This document shows, piece by piece, positions 33,947 through 43,561 of a stretch of 64,000 bases of DNA. Source of the DNA: Cytobacillus suaedae (GTDB lineage Bacteria > Bacillota > Bacilli > Bacillales > Bacillaceae_L); the NCBI GenBank assembly GCA_014960805.1, contig CP063163.1:352001-416000 (forward strand). Reading direction: 5' to 3'. Position 1 is the stretch's first letter. The number at the start of each line of letters is the position of its first letter. The translations under genes were made by a program, and so were the position numbers. A model generated the notes under the pieces. That model did not search any database. It was not told the origin of the DNA and saw nothing but the letters and a program-made list of their open reading frames with translations.

Positions 33947-34000
33947 GCTCTACTTCTTCTGGGGTCTGATAAAGGCCAACTTATGGAAGTAGAGCTTTAT
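33947..34000 (+). terminator. Probable terminator after the repeat protein
   Basis: Perfect 10-bp stem GCTCTACTTC/GAAGTAGAGC with a 29-base loop, followed by TTTATT. Confidence 0.6.
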
Positions 34001-34109
34001 TAATTCATAAACAAAACTTTGTATTGCTTTCTCAACATTAACTCTTGTATTTACATAAAAAATACGTTAACTTTTAATCACCATTTAACTGTATTAAGGA
34101 GAAGTTGAG

Positions 34110-35759
34110 ATGCTAGATTGCAAAGATGATATTTTATTTTTCACGAAACAGTTAGTTAATATTGAAAGTATTGTAAATACCAATGGAGAAAAAGAAATAG
34201 CTCATGTGTTATATACCTTAATTTCGTCGTTTCCTTATTTTACGAATAATCCAAGTCATGTGTTAAAAGTAGAAACAAAAAATGACCCTCATGAACGTTT
34301 TAATGTATTGGCTTTTGTTAAAGGCTCGAAAGGTACTAGCAATAAAACGGTAATATTGATGGGTCATATGGATACTGTAGGGATTGATGACTTTAATCAG
34401 CTAAAGGATAAGGCTTGTAATCCGGATGAGATTGTTGAAGAATTTAAAAAAGAAAATCTTCCTCAAGCTTTAAGGGAGCATGTTGATTCAGAAGAGTGGA
34501 TGTTCGGTCGTGGTATTCTCGACATGAAGAGTGGGCTTGCTAGTCATCTATATCTTCTAAAATATTATTCTGAGCACCCAGAGGAACTAGAAGGGAATTT
34601 AGTGTTAGTGAGTGAGTGTGATGAAGAGGACGGTTCACATGGAATTCTTTCTGCGTTACATGAATTGAAAGCATGGAAGGAAGAGCATGGGTTCGAATAT
34701 GTTGCGGCGATAAATGCAGATTTTGTGTCACCTCGCTTTGAAGGAGACGATAATCGTTATATCTATAAAGGTACTACAGGAAAGTTACTTCCTTCTTTTT
34801 TTATAACAGGAGCTGAAACACATGTAGGATCTTGTTTTGAAGGACTTGACCCTAATTTTATTGCTGCAGAATTAACTAGACAAATTGACTATAACCCAGA
34901 CCTGTGTAATGAGGCACTCGGTGAAATAACAGTGCCGCCAGTTTCGCTTAAACAAACAGACTTAAAGCCCTCATATACTGTTCAAACGGCACTGTCTGCC
35001 TATGTCTACTATAACTTCTTTATCTTTTCTTGGTCTCCAAAAGAAGTGCTAGAAAAGCTAAAGGAGCAAGCTTTTATCGCCTTTGAAAACTCTCTACACC
35101 TTTTCAAAGAACGCTATAAAAAATTTAGTGAATTAAGTGGAGAACCTTATAGAGAAGTAGCTTGGACACCTAGAGTGCTGACCTATGAAGAAATGCACGA
35201 ACAGTTAGTAAATGAACATGGAACAGACTACGTCAGTCATATGAAAGCTTTTAAAGAGAAGCTGTTACTAGATGAAACTCTAGATACTAGAATGTATGCA
35301 GCCAGAGTGGTAGAAGAAGCGTGGAAATGGATGGTAGATAAAAACCCAGCGATTATTCTTTTCTATTCTTCCTTATATTCACCACGAATCGAGTTATCAG
35401 GAGAGACTGAACAAGAGAGAAACTTAATTGAGGCACTCGATTATGCAGTTGAAAAAGTACAACCAAGCTATCAACATCCCATTGCAATTCGTAACTTTTT
35501 TCCATACATTTCTGATATGAGCTTTGTTGCACTTAGTGATGATGAAGAAGGAATTCAAGCTGTTTCTAACAACAACCCGGGCTGGGGAACGAAACACTAT
35601 GTGAACTATCAGGACATTCGTGAGATCAATGTACCAGTCATTAATATTGGTCCATATGGAATTGATGCGCATAAAAAGTATGAGCGAATGGAAAAAACAT
35701 TCTCTTTAGAAATAGTTCCTAATCTGACAAATGAAGTAATAAAAAAATTATTAACTTAA
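34110..35759 (+). CDS. M20 family metallopeptidase, RocB-like (paralogue B)
   Basis: A 549-residue enzyme of the same subfamily as the gene at 22751. The matching metal-site segments are LMGHMDTVG, FGRGILDMKSG and SECDEEDGSHG, and the last segment is GPYGIDAHKKYERM. The two genes share length, motif order and the GKLLP-FFxxGxxxHVG region. They probably act on different peptide or acyl-amino-acid substrates. AAGGAGAAG precedes the ATG. It is monocistronic. Confidence 0.83.
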   Translation: MLDCKDDILFFTKQLVNIESIVNTNGEKEIAHVLYTLISSFPYFTNNPSHVLKVETKNDPHERFNVLAFVKGSKGTSNKTVILMGHMDTVGIDDFNQLKDKACNPDEIVEEFKKENLPQALREHVDSEEWMFGRGILDMKSGLASHLYLLKYYSEHPEELEGNLVLVSECDEEDGSHGILSALHELKAWKEEHGFEYVAAINADFVSPRFEGDDNRYIYKGTTGKLLPSFFITGAETHVGSCFEGLDPNFIAAELTRQIDYNPDLCNEALGEITVPPVSLKQTDLKPSYTVQTALSAYVYYNFFIFSWSPKEVLEKLKEQAFIAFENSLHLFKERYKKFSELSGEPYREVAWTPRVLTYEEMHEQLVNEHGTDYVSHMKAFKEKLLLDETLDTRMYAARVVEEAWKWMVDKNPAIILFYSSLYSPRIELSGETEQERNLIEALDYAVEKVQPSYQHPIAIRNFFPYISDMSFVALSDDEEGIQAVSNNNPGWGTKHYVNYQDIREINVPVINIGPYGIDAHKKYERMEKTFSLEIVPNLTNEVIKKLLT

Positions 35760-35838
35760 TTAATAAAGTAATGTATAGACTACTAGAAAAGTGGTTATTC
35801 TAAAAATAAGTAAGTTATCCAATGTATTTCCCCCTTTT

Positions 35839-35870
35839 AACTCAACTACATTTGTGGTTGAGTTTTTTTT
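35839..35870 (+). terminator. Terminator of the RocB-like peptidase
   Basis: Stem AACTCAACTACA/TGTGGTTGAGTT with one G-T pair and a long T-run. Confidence 0.88.
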
Positions 35871-35943
35871 GTGTATTTACTAGAAAAGGAAATTATTCTT
35901 AGGTTATCGAAATAGTATAGAAAGAATAAAAGGGGGAGATCCG

Positions 35944-37893
35944 ATGTTTAATACTCTAAGGAATGTGATTGAGGAAGAAATCTCAGGTAAGCAAGCCTAT
36001 CGCTATGCGGAAAGAATCGCCCAGTACCATCGAATACAGGCTTCACCAGGTTATCGCGAAGCTGCTAATCAAGTAATCCAACTGTTAAAAAGAGATGGAG
36101 TAGAAGCTGAATTAATCTCCTATCCTGCTAGATTTAACGATCGGAATATTTCTCATAAAACCTTTCAGGAATGGCAATGTCGCTCGGCTGAGCTATGGGT
36201 TGAATCTCCACAAAGGAAGCGGATTGCTCGATTTAATGAAGAAGAAATTTCACTAATCCAACGAAGTATATCAACTCCCCCTGAAGGTATTCAAGCTGAG
36301 CTAATTATTATTGATAATGCTGACAAGGAAGAGAGTTATCAAGGACTAGATGTTGAAGGGAAAATTGCACTTGTACGAGGAAATCCAGCGATTATACATA
36401 CATTAGCTGTTGAAAGATATAAAGCACTCGGATTAATTTTTGACAACTTAAATGAATACCCACCTTTTAGGACACGTATGGACTTTCCAGACGCAAGACA
36501 ATATACGTCTTATTGGTATCATAGTGAAGCTACAACTAAATCGTTTGGATTTGTTGTTTCTCCGAGAATCAGTCATGAACTACGCGAGTTGGCTGAGAAG
36601 GGTACTGTTACTTTATTTGCTAAAGTTGATGCAAAGCTTTATGATGGGCATTTTGAAAATATTGAATACGTGATTCCCGGTCAAATGGAAAAGGAAGTAC
36701 TCATTGTAAGTCACTTATGTCACCCTTATCCTGGGGGTCAAGATAATGCTTCAGGCCCAGGTACATTAATGGAAGTAATGCGTACGTTAACGACTTTGAT
36801 TAAAAATGGAGCTCTACCAAAACCGGAATTTGGAATCCGTTTCTTAATGATGCCTGAAATGAATGGTACAGCAGCATACTTTTCACAACATCCAGATAGA
36901 ATCAAAAAGACAGTTGCAGCATTAAATCTAGATATGGTTGGAGCCGACCAATCAAAAGGCGGTGGTCCATTATGTGTCGAACAACCACCGATGGCACTAC
37001 CAACATTTGTAGATCGATTTATGTTCAAGCTAGTAAAGGAGCAGTCGAATAATACTAGTACTTTTACAGGTACCTCACAATACAGTACGATTCACTCTGT
37101 TAAAACTCGCTTCTCAGGCGGCAGTGATCACTATATTATATCTGACCCAACGATTGGAATTCCTTGTCCAATGCTGATTCAGTGGCCAGATAAGCATTAT
37201 CATACAACCACTGATACGACCGGAAATTTAGATGAGTCAATGTTAAGATTAGTAGGTGTTGTTGCCTCCGTTTATTGTTATGGTTTAGCAAATGGTGAAG
37301 AAGAAGAATGGGTTTCTTATTTGCTTCATCATTTGAGCCAGGTTCCAGTATATTTAGCTGAGGCGAAAGATTGGGTAGTAAAGCAAAATTTTACCTCTGA
37401 TGAATTGCTTAACGCACTAAAGATGTATGAAGACTATGAATTAAAAGCATGGGATCAACTGAAAAACTACTCTGTTAGTCGAGGTTTTACTAAATGTGAA
37501 GAGCTTTCGAGCTGGGGGATAAGATCAATATCCCAAGCTATTCTATACAACCGCGATATAATTGAAAAAGAAGTTCAGTTTAATAATAGAACCGTAGAGA
37601 AAGTCTCGAAGGAACTATCATTAAATAAAGTATATAAAAGAATATTTATTGGACCTCTACGAGTGGGCGATGAACTAGAAGAATCCACCATAGAAGAAAA
37701 GGTAGAGTGGTATAAACTTGAATCTCGTATTCCTTTAGGTTACTCAGACTTTATTTTTTATTGGATGGATGGGAAACGAGATCTCGAAGAAATACTAAAC
37801 ATCACAAAGTATGAAACGGGTCAATATCACCCTGATTACACGATAGAGCTAGTAAAACGATGTGTTTCATTAAAATTAATTGAAGAGGTGTGA
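35944..37893 (+). CDS. DUF4910 protein, M28-type aminopeptidase
   Basis: A 649-residue protein of the DUF4910 family. An N-terminal helical region leads to a PA-like insert (about residues 115-230). An M28-type zinc core follows, with SHLCHPYPGGQDNASG (His and Asp ligands), MMPEMNGT, NLDMVGADQ and KHYHTTTDT. The C-terminal 200 residues form an extra winged-helix-like region ending LVKRCVSLKLIEEV. It should cut N-terminal residues from peptides, or modified amino acids, in the cytoplasm since no signal peptide is present. GGGGGAGA precedes the ATG. The next gene starts three bases after its stop, which implies a joint function with a D-amino-acid-type enzyme. Confidence 0.8.
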   Translation: MFNTLRNVIEEEISGKQAYRYAERIAQYHRIQASPGYREAANQVIQLLKRDGVEAELISYPARFNDRNISHKTFQEWQCRSAELWVESPQRKRIARFNEEEISLIQRSISTPPEGIQAELIIIDNADKEESYQGLDVEGKIALVRGNPAIIHTLAVERYKALGLIFDNLNEYPPFRTRMDFPDARQYTSYWYHSEATTKSFGFVVSPRISHELRELAEKGTVTLFAKVDAKLYDGHFENIEYVIPGQMEKEVLIVSHLCHPYPGGQDNASGPGTLMEVMRTLTTLIKNGALPKPEFGIRFLMMPEMNGTAAYFSQHPDRIKKTVAALNLDMVGADQSKGGGPLCVEQPPMALPTFVDRFMFKLVKEQSNNTSTFTGTSQYSTIHSVKTRFSGGSDHYIISDPTIGIPCPMLIQWPDKHYHTTTDTTGNLDESMLRLVGVVASVYCYGLANGEEEEWVSYLLHHLSQVPVYLAEAKDWVVKQNFTSDELLNALKMYEDYELKAWDQLKNYSVSRGFTKCEELSSWGIRSISQAILYNRDIIEKEVQFNNRTVEKVSKELSLNKVYKRIFIGPLRVGDELEESTIEEKVEWYKLESRIPLGYSDFIFYWMDGKRDLEEILNITKYETGQYHPDYTIELVKRCVSLKLIEEV

Positions 37894-37896
37894 GAA

Positions 37897-39009
37897 ATGA
37901 TTGGTTTAACTATCAAGGAACTAGATACCCCCTCTTTACTATTAGATAAAAGTAAACTAGACCAAAATCTACAAGAGATGTCGAGGTTTGCGATTGAAAA
38001 TAATGTACGCTTAAGGCCGCACATAAAAACTCATAAGTCTGTGAATATTGCTAAGCTTCAGCTACAAGCTGGGGCTGTGGGAATAACATGTGCAAAGATT
38101 GGAGAAGCAGAGGTGATGGCTGCTGCGGGAATAAAAGATATTTTAATTGCCTACCCAATCTCAGACGAATTAAAAATACAGCGGCTCCGGAAGTTGCTTG
38201 AAAACAATGTGGAACTTAAGGTTTCAGTGGATAGTCTTGAACAACTGAAATGTCTGCAAAAGGGATTGGAAAATACGCCTTTTGTGCTTGAGGTCTGGAT
38301 AAAGGTAAACTCTGGCCTTAATCGTTGTGGGGTTGAGCCAGGTAATGAAGTAGTAGAGCTAGCACAAGCTATTGTGTTTTTATCTAAGCTAAGATTAGGT
38401 GGAGTATTTACTCATGCCGGCCATTCTTATGCGGCAAAATCCCCAGAAGAAATTCGAAGAATAGGTTTAGAGGAAGCAAAGGCGGTTGTCGAAAGTGCGG
38501 AAGCGTGTGAAAAAGTAGGAATTCCGGTTCCAATCAGAAGTGTCGGTTCAACGCCAACGTATAAATTTGCCGGCCAAGTAAAAGGGATTAATGAAATTCG
38601 ACCTGGAAATGCTATATTTTTTGATGCTATTCAAGCGGGCCTAGGTGTGACTACACTCGAGAGATGTGCAGTTACTGTATTAGGTGGAGTTGTTGGTGTT
38701 TATAAAAACAGGATTGTCTTTGACACAGGAAGTAAGACACTTTGTTTAGATAAGGGAGCACATGGTAACAATACAGTAAATGGTTTTGGATGTGTCATTA
38801 ATCACCCTGAAATTACAATTGAAAGACTCTCTGAAGAACATGGAGTTGGGATTTTTGACGTACCCACTACATTAAAATTAAAAGATAAAGTACAAATTAT
38901 TCCCAACCATGCCTGTACAGTAGTGAATCAATTTAATGAATATTTTGTCCATGATGGTAGTAGAGTGATAGATGTTTGGAATATTGAGGCAAGAGGTATG
39001 ATTAAATAG
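37897..39009 (+). CDS. D-threonine aldolase/D-serine deaminase-like PLP enzyme
   Basis: A 370-residue fold-III PLP enzyme (alanine-racemase-like barrel, DSD1/D-TA family). The PLP lysine is expected in RPHIKTHKS near residue 45, and the C-terminal IPNHACTVVN holds the zinc-type His/Cys pair of the family. It would cleave or deaminate a D-amino acid such as D-threonine or D-serine. AGAGGTG in the end of the preceding gene serves as its ribosome site. Together with the upstream M28 peptidase it suggests breakdown of peptides carrying D-residues or hydroxy-amino acids. Confidence 0.87.
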   Translation: MIGLTIKELDTPSLLLDKSKLDQNLQEMSRFAIENNVRLRPHIKTHKSVNIAKLQLQAGAVGITCAKIGEAEVMAAAGIKDILIAYPISDELKIQRLRKLLENNVELKVSVDSLEQLKCLQKGLENTPFVLEVWIKVNSGLNRCGVEPGNEVVELAQAIVFLSKLRLGGVFTHAGHSYAAKSPEEIRRIGLEEAKAVVESAEACEKVGIPVPIRSVGSTPTYKFAGQVKGINEIRPGNAIFFDAIQAGLGVTTLERCAVTVLGGVVGVYKNRIVFDTGSKTLCLDKGAHGNNTVNGFGCVINHPEITIERLSEEHGVGIFDVPTTLKLKDKVQIIPNHACTVVNQFNEYFVHDGSRVIDVWNIEARGMIK

Positions 39010-39026
39010 GGGAATGGAGGGATGTT

Positions 39027-39623
39027 TTGAAAACAGATATAACGTATAAACCCTTGGAAATTGAGTTTTTTCAACAGCCTACTATTGAATTAGCACAATC
39101 ACTATTAGGTTGCTTATTAGTAAAAATAACTGATGACGGTATTGCATCGGGTTATATTGTTGAAACGGAAGCGTATAAAGGACCCGAGGATCGAGCAGCA
39201 CATAGCTTTGGAAATCGCCGCACAAAAAGAACTGAAATTATGTTTGGTGAACCAGGTTACATCTATACATATCAAATGCATACACATTGTTTGGTCAATG
39301 TTGTTAGTGGGGATGTTGAAAAACCAGAGGCTGTATTAATTAGGGCGGTAGAACCACTAACCTCTATTGATATCATGCAAAAAAGAAGAGGCATGACCGA
39401 TCTTAAAAGTCTTACAAACGGACCTGGTAAGCTGACAAAGGCATTAGGGATTTCTATGGAGGACTACGGAAATTCAATCATAAAACCGCCCTTGTTTATT
39501 GCAGAGGGTCTGAAGCCTGAATCTATTTCCAGTGGCCCAAGGATTGGAATCGAAAATTCAGGAGAAGCTAAAGATTACCCCTGGAGATTTTGGATTACCG
39601 GAAATAAATATATATCAAGATAA
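39027..39623 (+). CDS. 3-methyladenine DNA glycosylase (AAG/MPG family)
   Basis: A 198-residue DNA repair enzyme that removes alkylated purines by base excision. Family motifs seen are QSLLGCLLV, the catalytic VETEAYKGPEDRAAHS (Glu and neighbouring Tyr), GYIYTYQMH and LTNGPGKLTKALGI. It is close to the usual 195-205 residues. It starts at TTG, six bases after GGAGG. It is the third gene of the unit with the M28 peptidase and the D-TA enzyme, an odd functional mix that may be accidental. Confidence 0.92.
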   Translation: MKTDITYKPLEIEFFQQPTIELAQSLLGCLLVKITDDGIASGYIVETEAYKGPEDRAAHSFGNRRTKRTEIMFGEPGYIYTYQMHTHCLVNVVSGDVEKPEAVLIRAVEPLTSIDIMQKRRGMTDLKSLTNGPGKLTKALGISMEDYGNSIIKPPLFIAEGLKPESISSGPRIGIENSGEAKDYPWRFWITGNKYISR

Positions 39624-39627
39624 TTAG

Positions 39628-39655
39628 AAAATCCCACTGATGTGGGATTTTTTTG
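39628..39655 (+). terminator. Terminator of the glycosylase operon
   Basis: Perfect stem AAATCCCAC/GTGGGATTT with a 4-base loop and a T-run. Confidence 0.9.
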
Positions 39656-39687
39656 TTTGGGGCGTGAAGGGGAATTTCTAGGTTATG

Positions 39688-39835
39688 CGAGTATTTTGCT
39701 AAGGAAGACGAGTATTTTGATTTTTACGCGAGTATCCGGTAAAGGAACGCGAGTAAATCAGTATTTAAGCGAGTATTCTGTTTAGAAACGCGAGTATTTT
39801 AATTTTTATATAAATAAGCCAAGAAGGACGAGTAT
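39688..39835. repeat. CGAGTAT heptamer array with 20/21-bp spacing
   Basis: CGAGTA(T) starts at 39688, 39709, 39729, 39750 (CGAGTAA), 39770, 39791 and 39829. The first six are spaced 21, 20, 21, 20 and 21 bases; the last gap (38) is close to two periods. All point the same way. The flanks are less conserved but often give ACGCGAGTATTTTG. The frame is broken by stops, so it is not coding. Confidence 0.85.
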
Positions 39836-39967
39836 GATCATACACGGATTAGCAGTCCTACCCCTATTAGGTCGCAGGTCTTAGTGCAAATTATATCTTA
39901 GGATCATTATGACAACATGGTTTCCACGATAAGATAAAGACATGAAATAACTAAGGAGGAAAACATT

Positions 39968-40318
39968 ATGAAAAAGTTTGGGTTACTACTAGCCGGAGGG
40001 ATTGCGGCCATTATCTTATTAGGCAACCTTCCGGCAGTGATTGGATTGGCAATCAGCCTAGTCATCATGTACTACGCAGTTAAAGGGTTTATGAAAACAG
40101 ACTCGGCTGCTAAAAAGGTCATGTGGGCAGCCGTTGGATTAGTTGCTCTAACAATCACAGCTTCAAATGTTCCAGCCATATTCGGAATTGCAGCAGCTTA
40201 TGTTTTATACCTAGTGTATAAAAATTGGAACAATAAAGAAGTGGTTATTACAGAAGAAAGCAGCGATCCGTTCACTAACTTTGAAAAGCAGTGGGCTGAA
40301 TTAAAGAAAAACTACTAA
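39968..40318 (+). CDS. liaI: LiaI-like small membrane protein
   Basis: A 116-residue membrane protein with three or four hydrophobic segments (for example GLLLAGGIAAIILLGNLP) and a charged C-terminal tail. It occupies the liaI position, directly before the PspA-like gene. In B. subtilis LiaI is the membrane anchor for LiaH during cell-envelope stress. It is somewhat shorter than the B. subtilis protein (126). AAGGAGG precedes the ATG. It is the first gene of the operon. Confidence 0.82.
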   Translation: MKKFGLLLAGGIAAIILLGNLPAVIGLAISLVIMYYAVKGFMKTDSAAKKVMWAAVGLVALTITASNVPAIFGIAAAYVLYLVYKNWNNKEVVITEESSDPFTNFEKQWAELKKNY

Positions 40319-40347
40319 AAATTACAAAAACCAAAGGAGAGATTTTA

Positions 40348-40992
40348 ATGAGTTTATTCAATCGTATTAAAAACACTATCACAGCAGATTTACATGAGGT
40401 TTTAGATCAGAAAGAGCAAAAGAATCCAATTTCAATACTAAATCAATATCTTCGTCAATGTGAGCAGGAAGTAGAGAAAGTTCGTAAACTTGTTGAACGC
40501 CAGCATCTATTAAAAGATGAATTTACTCGCGAATATACAGAAGCAACTAAATTAGCAGAAAAACGTAAGCATCAAGCTGAAATTGCTTCGAAAGCTGGAG
40601 AAAATGAGCTATACGAATTTGCTTATCATGAGCAAGTTCAATACGAAGAACGCTCTTCTCGATTAAAGGATTCATTAGCAGGTGCTTCACAACATTTATT
40701 AGAGCTTGAGAAAAAATATGAAGAAATGAAGCATAAATTAAAAGATATGTATATCAAACGAATGGAGCTAATGGGCCGTGAGAATATGGCGAGAGCACAC
40801 TATAAGATGAACCAAGTGTTAGATCCTAGTAGCCATACAAACAAATCAGAGGCTAGCTTTAACGAAATGGAAAGTTACTTAGAAAGACTGGAGCAACAAG
40901 TGAATTCGGCATATTATCGTAATACAATTGACTCACGTATTGCCCAGCTAGAAAAAGAAATGAAAAAAGAAGAATCTATTACTATTTCATAA
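40348..40992 (+). CDS. liaH: LiaH, PspA/IM30 family envelope-stress protein
   Basis: A 214-residue, almost entirely helical protein of the PspA/IM30/Vipp1 family. The N-terminal amphipathic helix (SLFNRIKNTITADLHEVLD) binds membranes, and coiled-coil segments follow. It forms large rings that protect the membrane under antibiotic stress. It follows liaI by 29 bases. AAAGGAGAG precedes the ATG. The size is close to B. subtilis LiaH (225). Confidence 0.92.
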   Translation: MSLFNRIKNTITADLHEVLDQKEQKNPISILNQYLRQCEQEVEKVRKLVERQHLLKDEFTREYTEATKLAEKRKHQAEIASKAGENELYEFAYHEQVQYEERSSRLKDSLAGASQHLLELEKKYEEMKHKLKDMYIKRMELMGRENMARAHYKMNQVLDPSSHTNKSEASFNEMESYLERLEQQVNSAYYRNTIDSRIAQLEKEMKKEESITIS

Positions 40993-41078
40993 CCAAAACA
41001 TGGTATTCTTAAGAGGCGTGGGGAACTGCGCCTTTTTAGAACATAATATTAGAGCAAAAGGAAAGGAGGTAGCCTTAG

Positions 41079-41816
41079 ATGTCAAATCACAAAAAAACAG
41101 ATTATATTAGTCAGTTATCGATGATTGGGCTTGTAGTCCTGTTTATTGAGGTTACCTTTTTTAATAGTGGAGTCATTTTTTCGGGTTTTGTATCGAGTGT
41201 TTTAATATACCTTGGTAGAAAAAAGTTTAAAGGAACATTCGGAAAATTAGTCTTTTGGATTGGTTGTATTAGCTTATTTTTTACAATCGCAAACATGATG
41301 ACTGTTAAATTTATATTAATCGGGATTATCTTGTATTTTGTTCTTCAATATTTTCAATCAAAGAAAAACCCAGCTGTCATAAAACCTGAAATTGAGGATA
41401 CAACAACTGCTCTAATTACAGAGGAGCCAGTTATTAAGACAAAAAGTCTTTTTGACAATGTTTTTATCGGTCGCCAAAAAACATCAGACCATGTCTATGA
41501 GTGGAACGATATTAATATACAGACAGGTATTGGAGATACAACCATTGATTTAAGTAACACTGTTTTACCAAAAGGAGAATCGATTATCTCCATTAGAAAT
41601 TTTGTAGGAAACGTGGAAATCTTAATTCCGTATGAAATGGAAGCAAGTATCTATCACTCAGTTATTACTGGATCAACTACTATTTTTCAACATGAAGAAA
41701 ATAGCGTGTTTAATCAAGTTTTATCGTATCAAACGGAAGAGTATAAAGAAGCTGAACAAAAAATAAAAATAGTCACCTCGTTCCTAATCGGAAATTTAGA
41801 GGTGAAGCGAGTATGA
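41079..41816 (+). CDS. liaF: LiaF, inhibitor of the LiaS kinase
   Basis: A 245-residue protein with four hydrophobic segments in the first 95 residues and a C-terminal beta-rich domain (DINIQTGIGDTTIDLSNTVLP and NVEILIPYEM), as in LiaF/VraT. LiaF holds LiaS off until the envelope is damaged. It overlaps liaS by four bases (ATGA). GGAAAGGAGGT precedes the ATG. No liaG gene lies between liaH and liaF, unlike B. subtilis. Confidence 0.9.
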   Translation: MSNHKKTDYISQLSMIGLVVLFIEVTFFNSGVIFSGFVSSVLIYLGRKKFKGTFGKLVFWIGCISLFFTIANMMTVKFILIGIILYFVLQYFQSKKNPAVIKPEIEDTTTALITEEPVIKTKSLFDNVFIGRQKTSDHVYEWNDINIQTGIGDTTIDLSNTVLPKGESIISIRNFVGNVEILIPYEMEASIYHSVITGSTTIFQHEENSVFNQVLSYQTEEYKEAEQKIKIVTSFLIGNLEVKRV

Positions 41817-42856
41817 GTTTAATTCAAAAGCAATTAGTTATTTCTGTTTTTATCTCGATTATTCTGCTTGTTACATCCGCAGGAGTGTTCTTTACGGCTT
41901 ATCCCTTAACGGATTGGGGAGATTTATGGGATCGAAAGGTCATGGACGTACCATTTGTTATTTTTGCTCCAAGTATAACTATTCTAATAGGGTTAATTTT
42001 TGGATTTATAACAGGGATATTATGGAGAAATCAATTACGATCCATTTCAAATATATTATTAGAGGTCGAACAAGGGAAACAAATTGGTGCAGATGAATTG
42101 CATCAGGACGAAGAGTTAGACCAAATTTTCAATCAAGTGAAGAAGATTAATAGGCAAATGCTCGATCAAGTCAAACTGTCTCAAAAACTAGCAAATGTAA
42201 AAGCTGAAGAGCAAGAAAAGCGAATTCAAGAGATTGTCTCTCAAGAGCGAAATCGACTTGCAAGAGAGCTGCATGATTCTGTGAGCCAACAGCTATTTGC
42301 TGCATCAATGGTGATGTCAGCGATAACCGAAACAAAACCTGACCCAGAAAATGCAGAGACGAAAAGACTTAAGATGGTAGAAGAAATGATTCATCAATCA
42401 CAATTAGAAATGAGAGCACTGTTATTGCATCTTCGTCCAGTCGCATTAAAAGGGAAATCTCTTCAAGAGGGAATGAAGGAGCTACTTACCGAACTATCTC
42501 AGAAAGTGACAATGGGCATTACATGGAAAATAGAGGATACACAACTTGATAAAGGTGTGGAAGATCATCTTTTTCGAATTTTGCAGGAATCTGTTTCAAA
42601 CACTTTACGGCATGCGAAAGCTTCAAACCTCGAAGTTATTCTTATTATGAGGGATGGAATGGCCATTCTAAGGGTTGTTGATGACGGTAAAGGTTTTGAT
42701 GTAGAGGAGTCTAAGTCTGGCTCTTATGGTATGCAAAATATGTATGAACGGGCACTAGAAATTGGTGGAACTTTGAAAGTAGTTAGCGTAAAAGATAAAG
42801 GTACTCGTCTTGAGGTAAAGGTGCCGATGATAAGGATTGAGGGTGAAGGACATTGA
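41813..42856 (+). CDS. liaS: LiaS sensor histidine kinase
   Basis: A 347-residue membrane kinase with two transmembrane helices (about residues 8-30 and 48-70) and a very short external loop, typical of intramembrane-sensing kinases. A HAMP-like linker follows, then HisKA_3 with His154 in [11 protein letters not shown] and an HATPase domain ([10 protein letters not shown]). It responds to cell-wall antibiotics through LiaF. It overlaps both liaF and liaR by four bases. Confidence 0.93.
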   Translation: MSLIQKQLVISVFISIILLVTSAGVFFTAYPLTDWGDLWDRKVMDVPFVIFAPSITILIGLIFGFITGILWRNQLRSISNILLEVEQGKQIGADELHQDEELDQIFNQVKKINRQMLDQVKLSQKLANVKAEEQEKRIQEIVSQERNRLARELHDSVSQQLFAASMVMSAITETKPDPENAETKRLKMVEEMIHQSQLEMRALLLHLRPVALKGKSLQEGMKELLTELSQKVTMGITWKIEDTQLDKGVEDHLFRILQESVSNTLRHAKASNLEVILIMRDGMAILRVVDDGKGFDVEESKSGSYGMQNMYERALEIGGTLKVVSVKDKGTRLEVKVPMIRIEGEGH

Positions 42857-43485
42857 TAAGAGTGGTATTCGTTGATGATCATGAAATGGTAAGGATAGGT
42901 ATCTCAGCTTATCTCTCAGCACAATCAGATATTGAGGTGGTTGGAGAGGCATCCAATGGACGTGAAGGTGTGAAACTAGCTCTCGAATTAAGACCAGATG
43001 TAATTTTAATGGATTTAGTCATGACTGAAATGGATGGAATTGAGGCTACAAAGCAAATTATAGAAAGCTGGCCAGATGCAAAGATTATCATCGTGACGAG
43101 CTTTTTAGATGATGAAAAAGTGTATCCTGCCCTTGAAGCTGGTGCAACAAGCTATATGCTTAAAACCTCAAAGGCAAGTGAAATTGCAAACGCCGTCCGT
43201 TCAACCTACGAAGGGCAATCAGTATTAGAGCCTGAAGTAACTGGTAAAATGATGATGAAAATGCGGAAAAAAGAACCAGCAGCATTGCATGACCAGCTCA
43301 CCAATCGTGAAATGGAAATACTCTTATTAATGACACAAGGTAAAACAAACCAAGAAATCGGGGATGAATTATTCATTGCCCTTAAAACTGTAAAAGTACA
43401 CGTAAGCAATATATTAGGAAAACTTGAAGTGCAAGACCGCACACAGGCTGTCATTTATGCCTTTAAACATTCATTAGTTAAATAA
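42853..43485 (+). CDS. liaR: LiaR response regulator
   Basis: A 210-residue NarL-family regulator strongly similar to B. subtilis LiaR in wording ([38 protein letters not shown]). The phospho-acceptor is Asp54, and the LuxR HTH has [22 protein letters not shown]. It starts at TTG overlapping the liaS stop, with GAAGGA just before. It should activate liaIH under envelope stress. Confidence 0.95.
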   Translation: MIRVVFVDDHEMVRIGISAYLSAQSDIEVVGEASNGREGVKLALELRPDVILMDLVMTEMDGIEATKQIIESWPDAKIIIVTSFLDDEKVYPALEAGATSYMLKTSKASEIANAVRSTYEGQSVLEPEVTGKMMMKMRKKEPAALHDQLTNREMEILLLMTQGKTNQEIGDELFIALKTVKVHVSNILGKLEVQDRTQAVIYAFKHSLVK

Positions 43486-43561
43486 TTTTTAAAAACTCTA
43501 CTACTGATATCTAATAAAATGGATAAATTATATATCAGGAAATAGTAGAGGAGCGGTACGG

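Larger units (their letters stand above)
39624..39967. other. Intergenic region upstream of lia: heptamer array and promoter
   Basis: The left part holds a terminator (39628-39655) and the CGAGTAT array (39688-39835). The right 130 bases should contain the liaI promoter. An imperfect dyad GGTCGCAGGTCTTAGTGCAA (39870-39889) resembles the dyad-like sites of LiaR/VraR regulators only loosely. Confidence 0.5.

Noticed and set aside
39688-39835. Heptamer array as a CRISPR array
   Set aside because: Repeat units are only 7 bases with 13-14 base gaps; no cas genes are present and the spacing is far too short.
39870-39891. LiaR binding site
   Set aside because: An imperfect dyad is present but does not match the GAC-N4-GTC-type core well enough to call.
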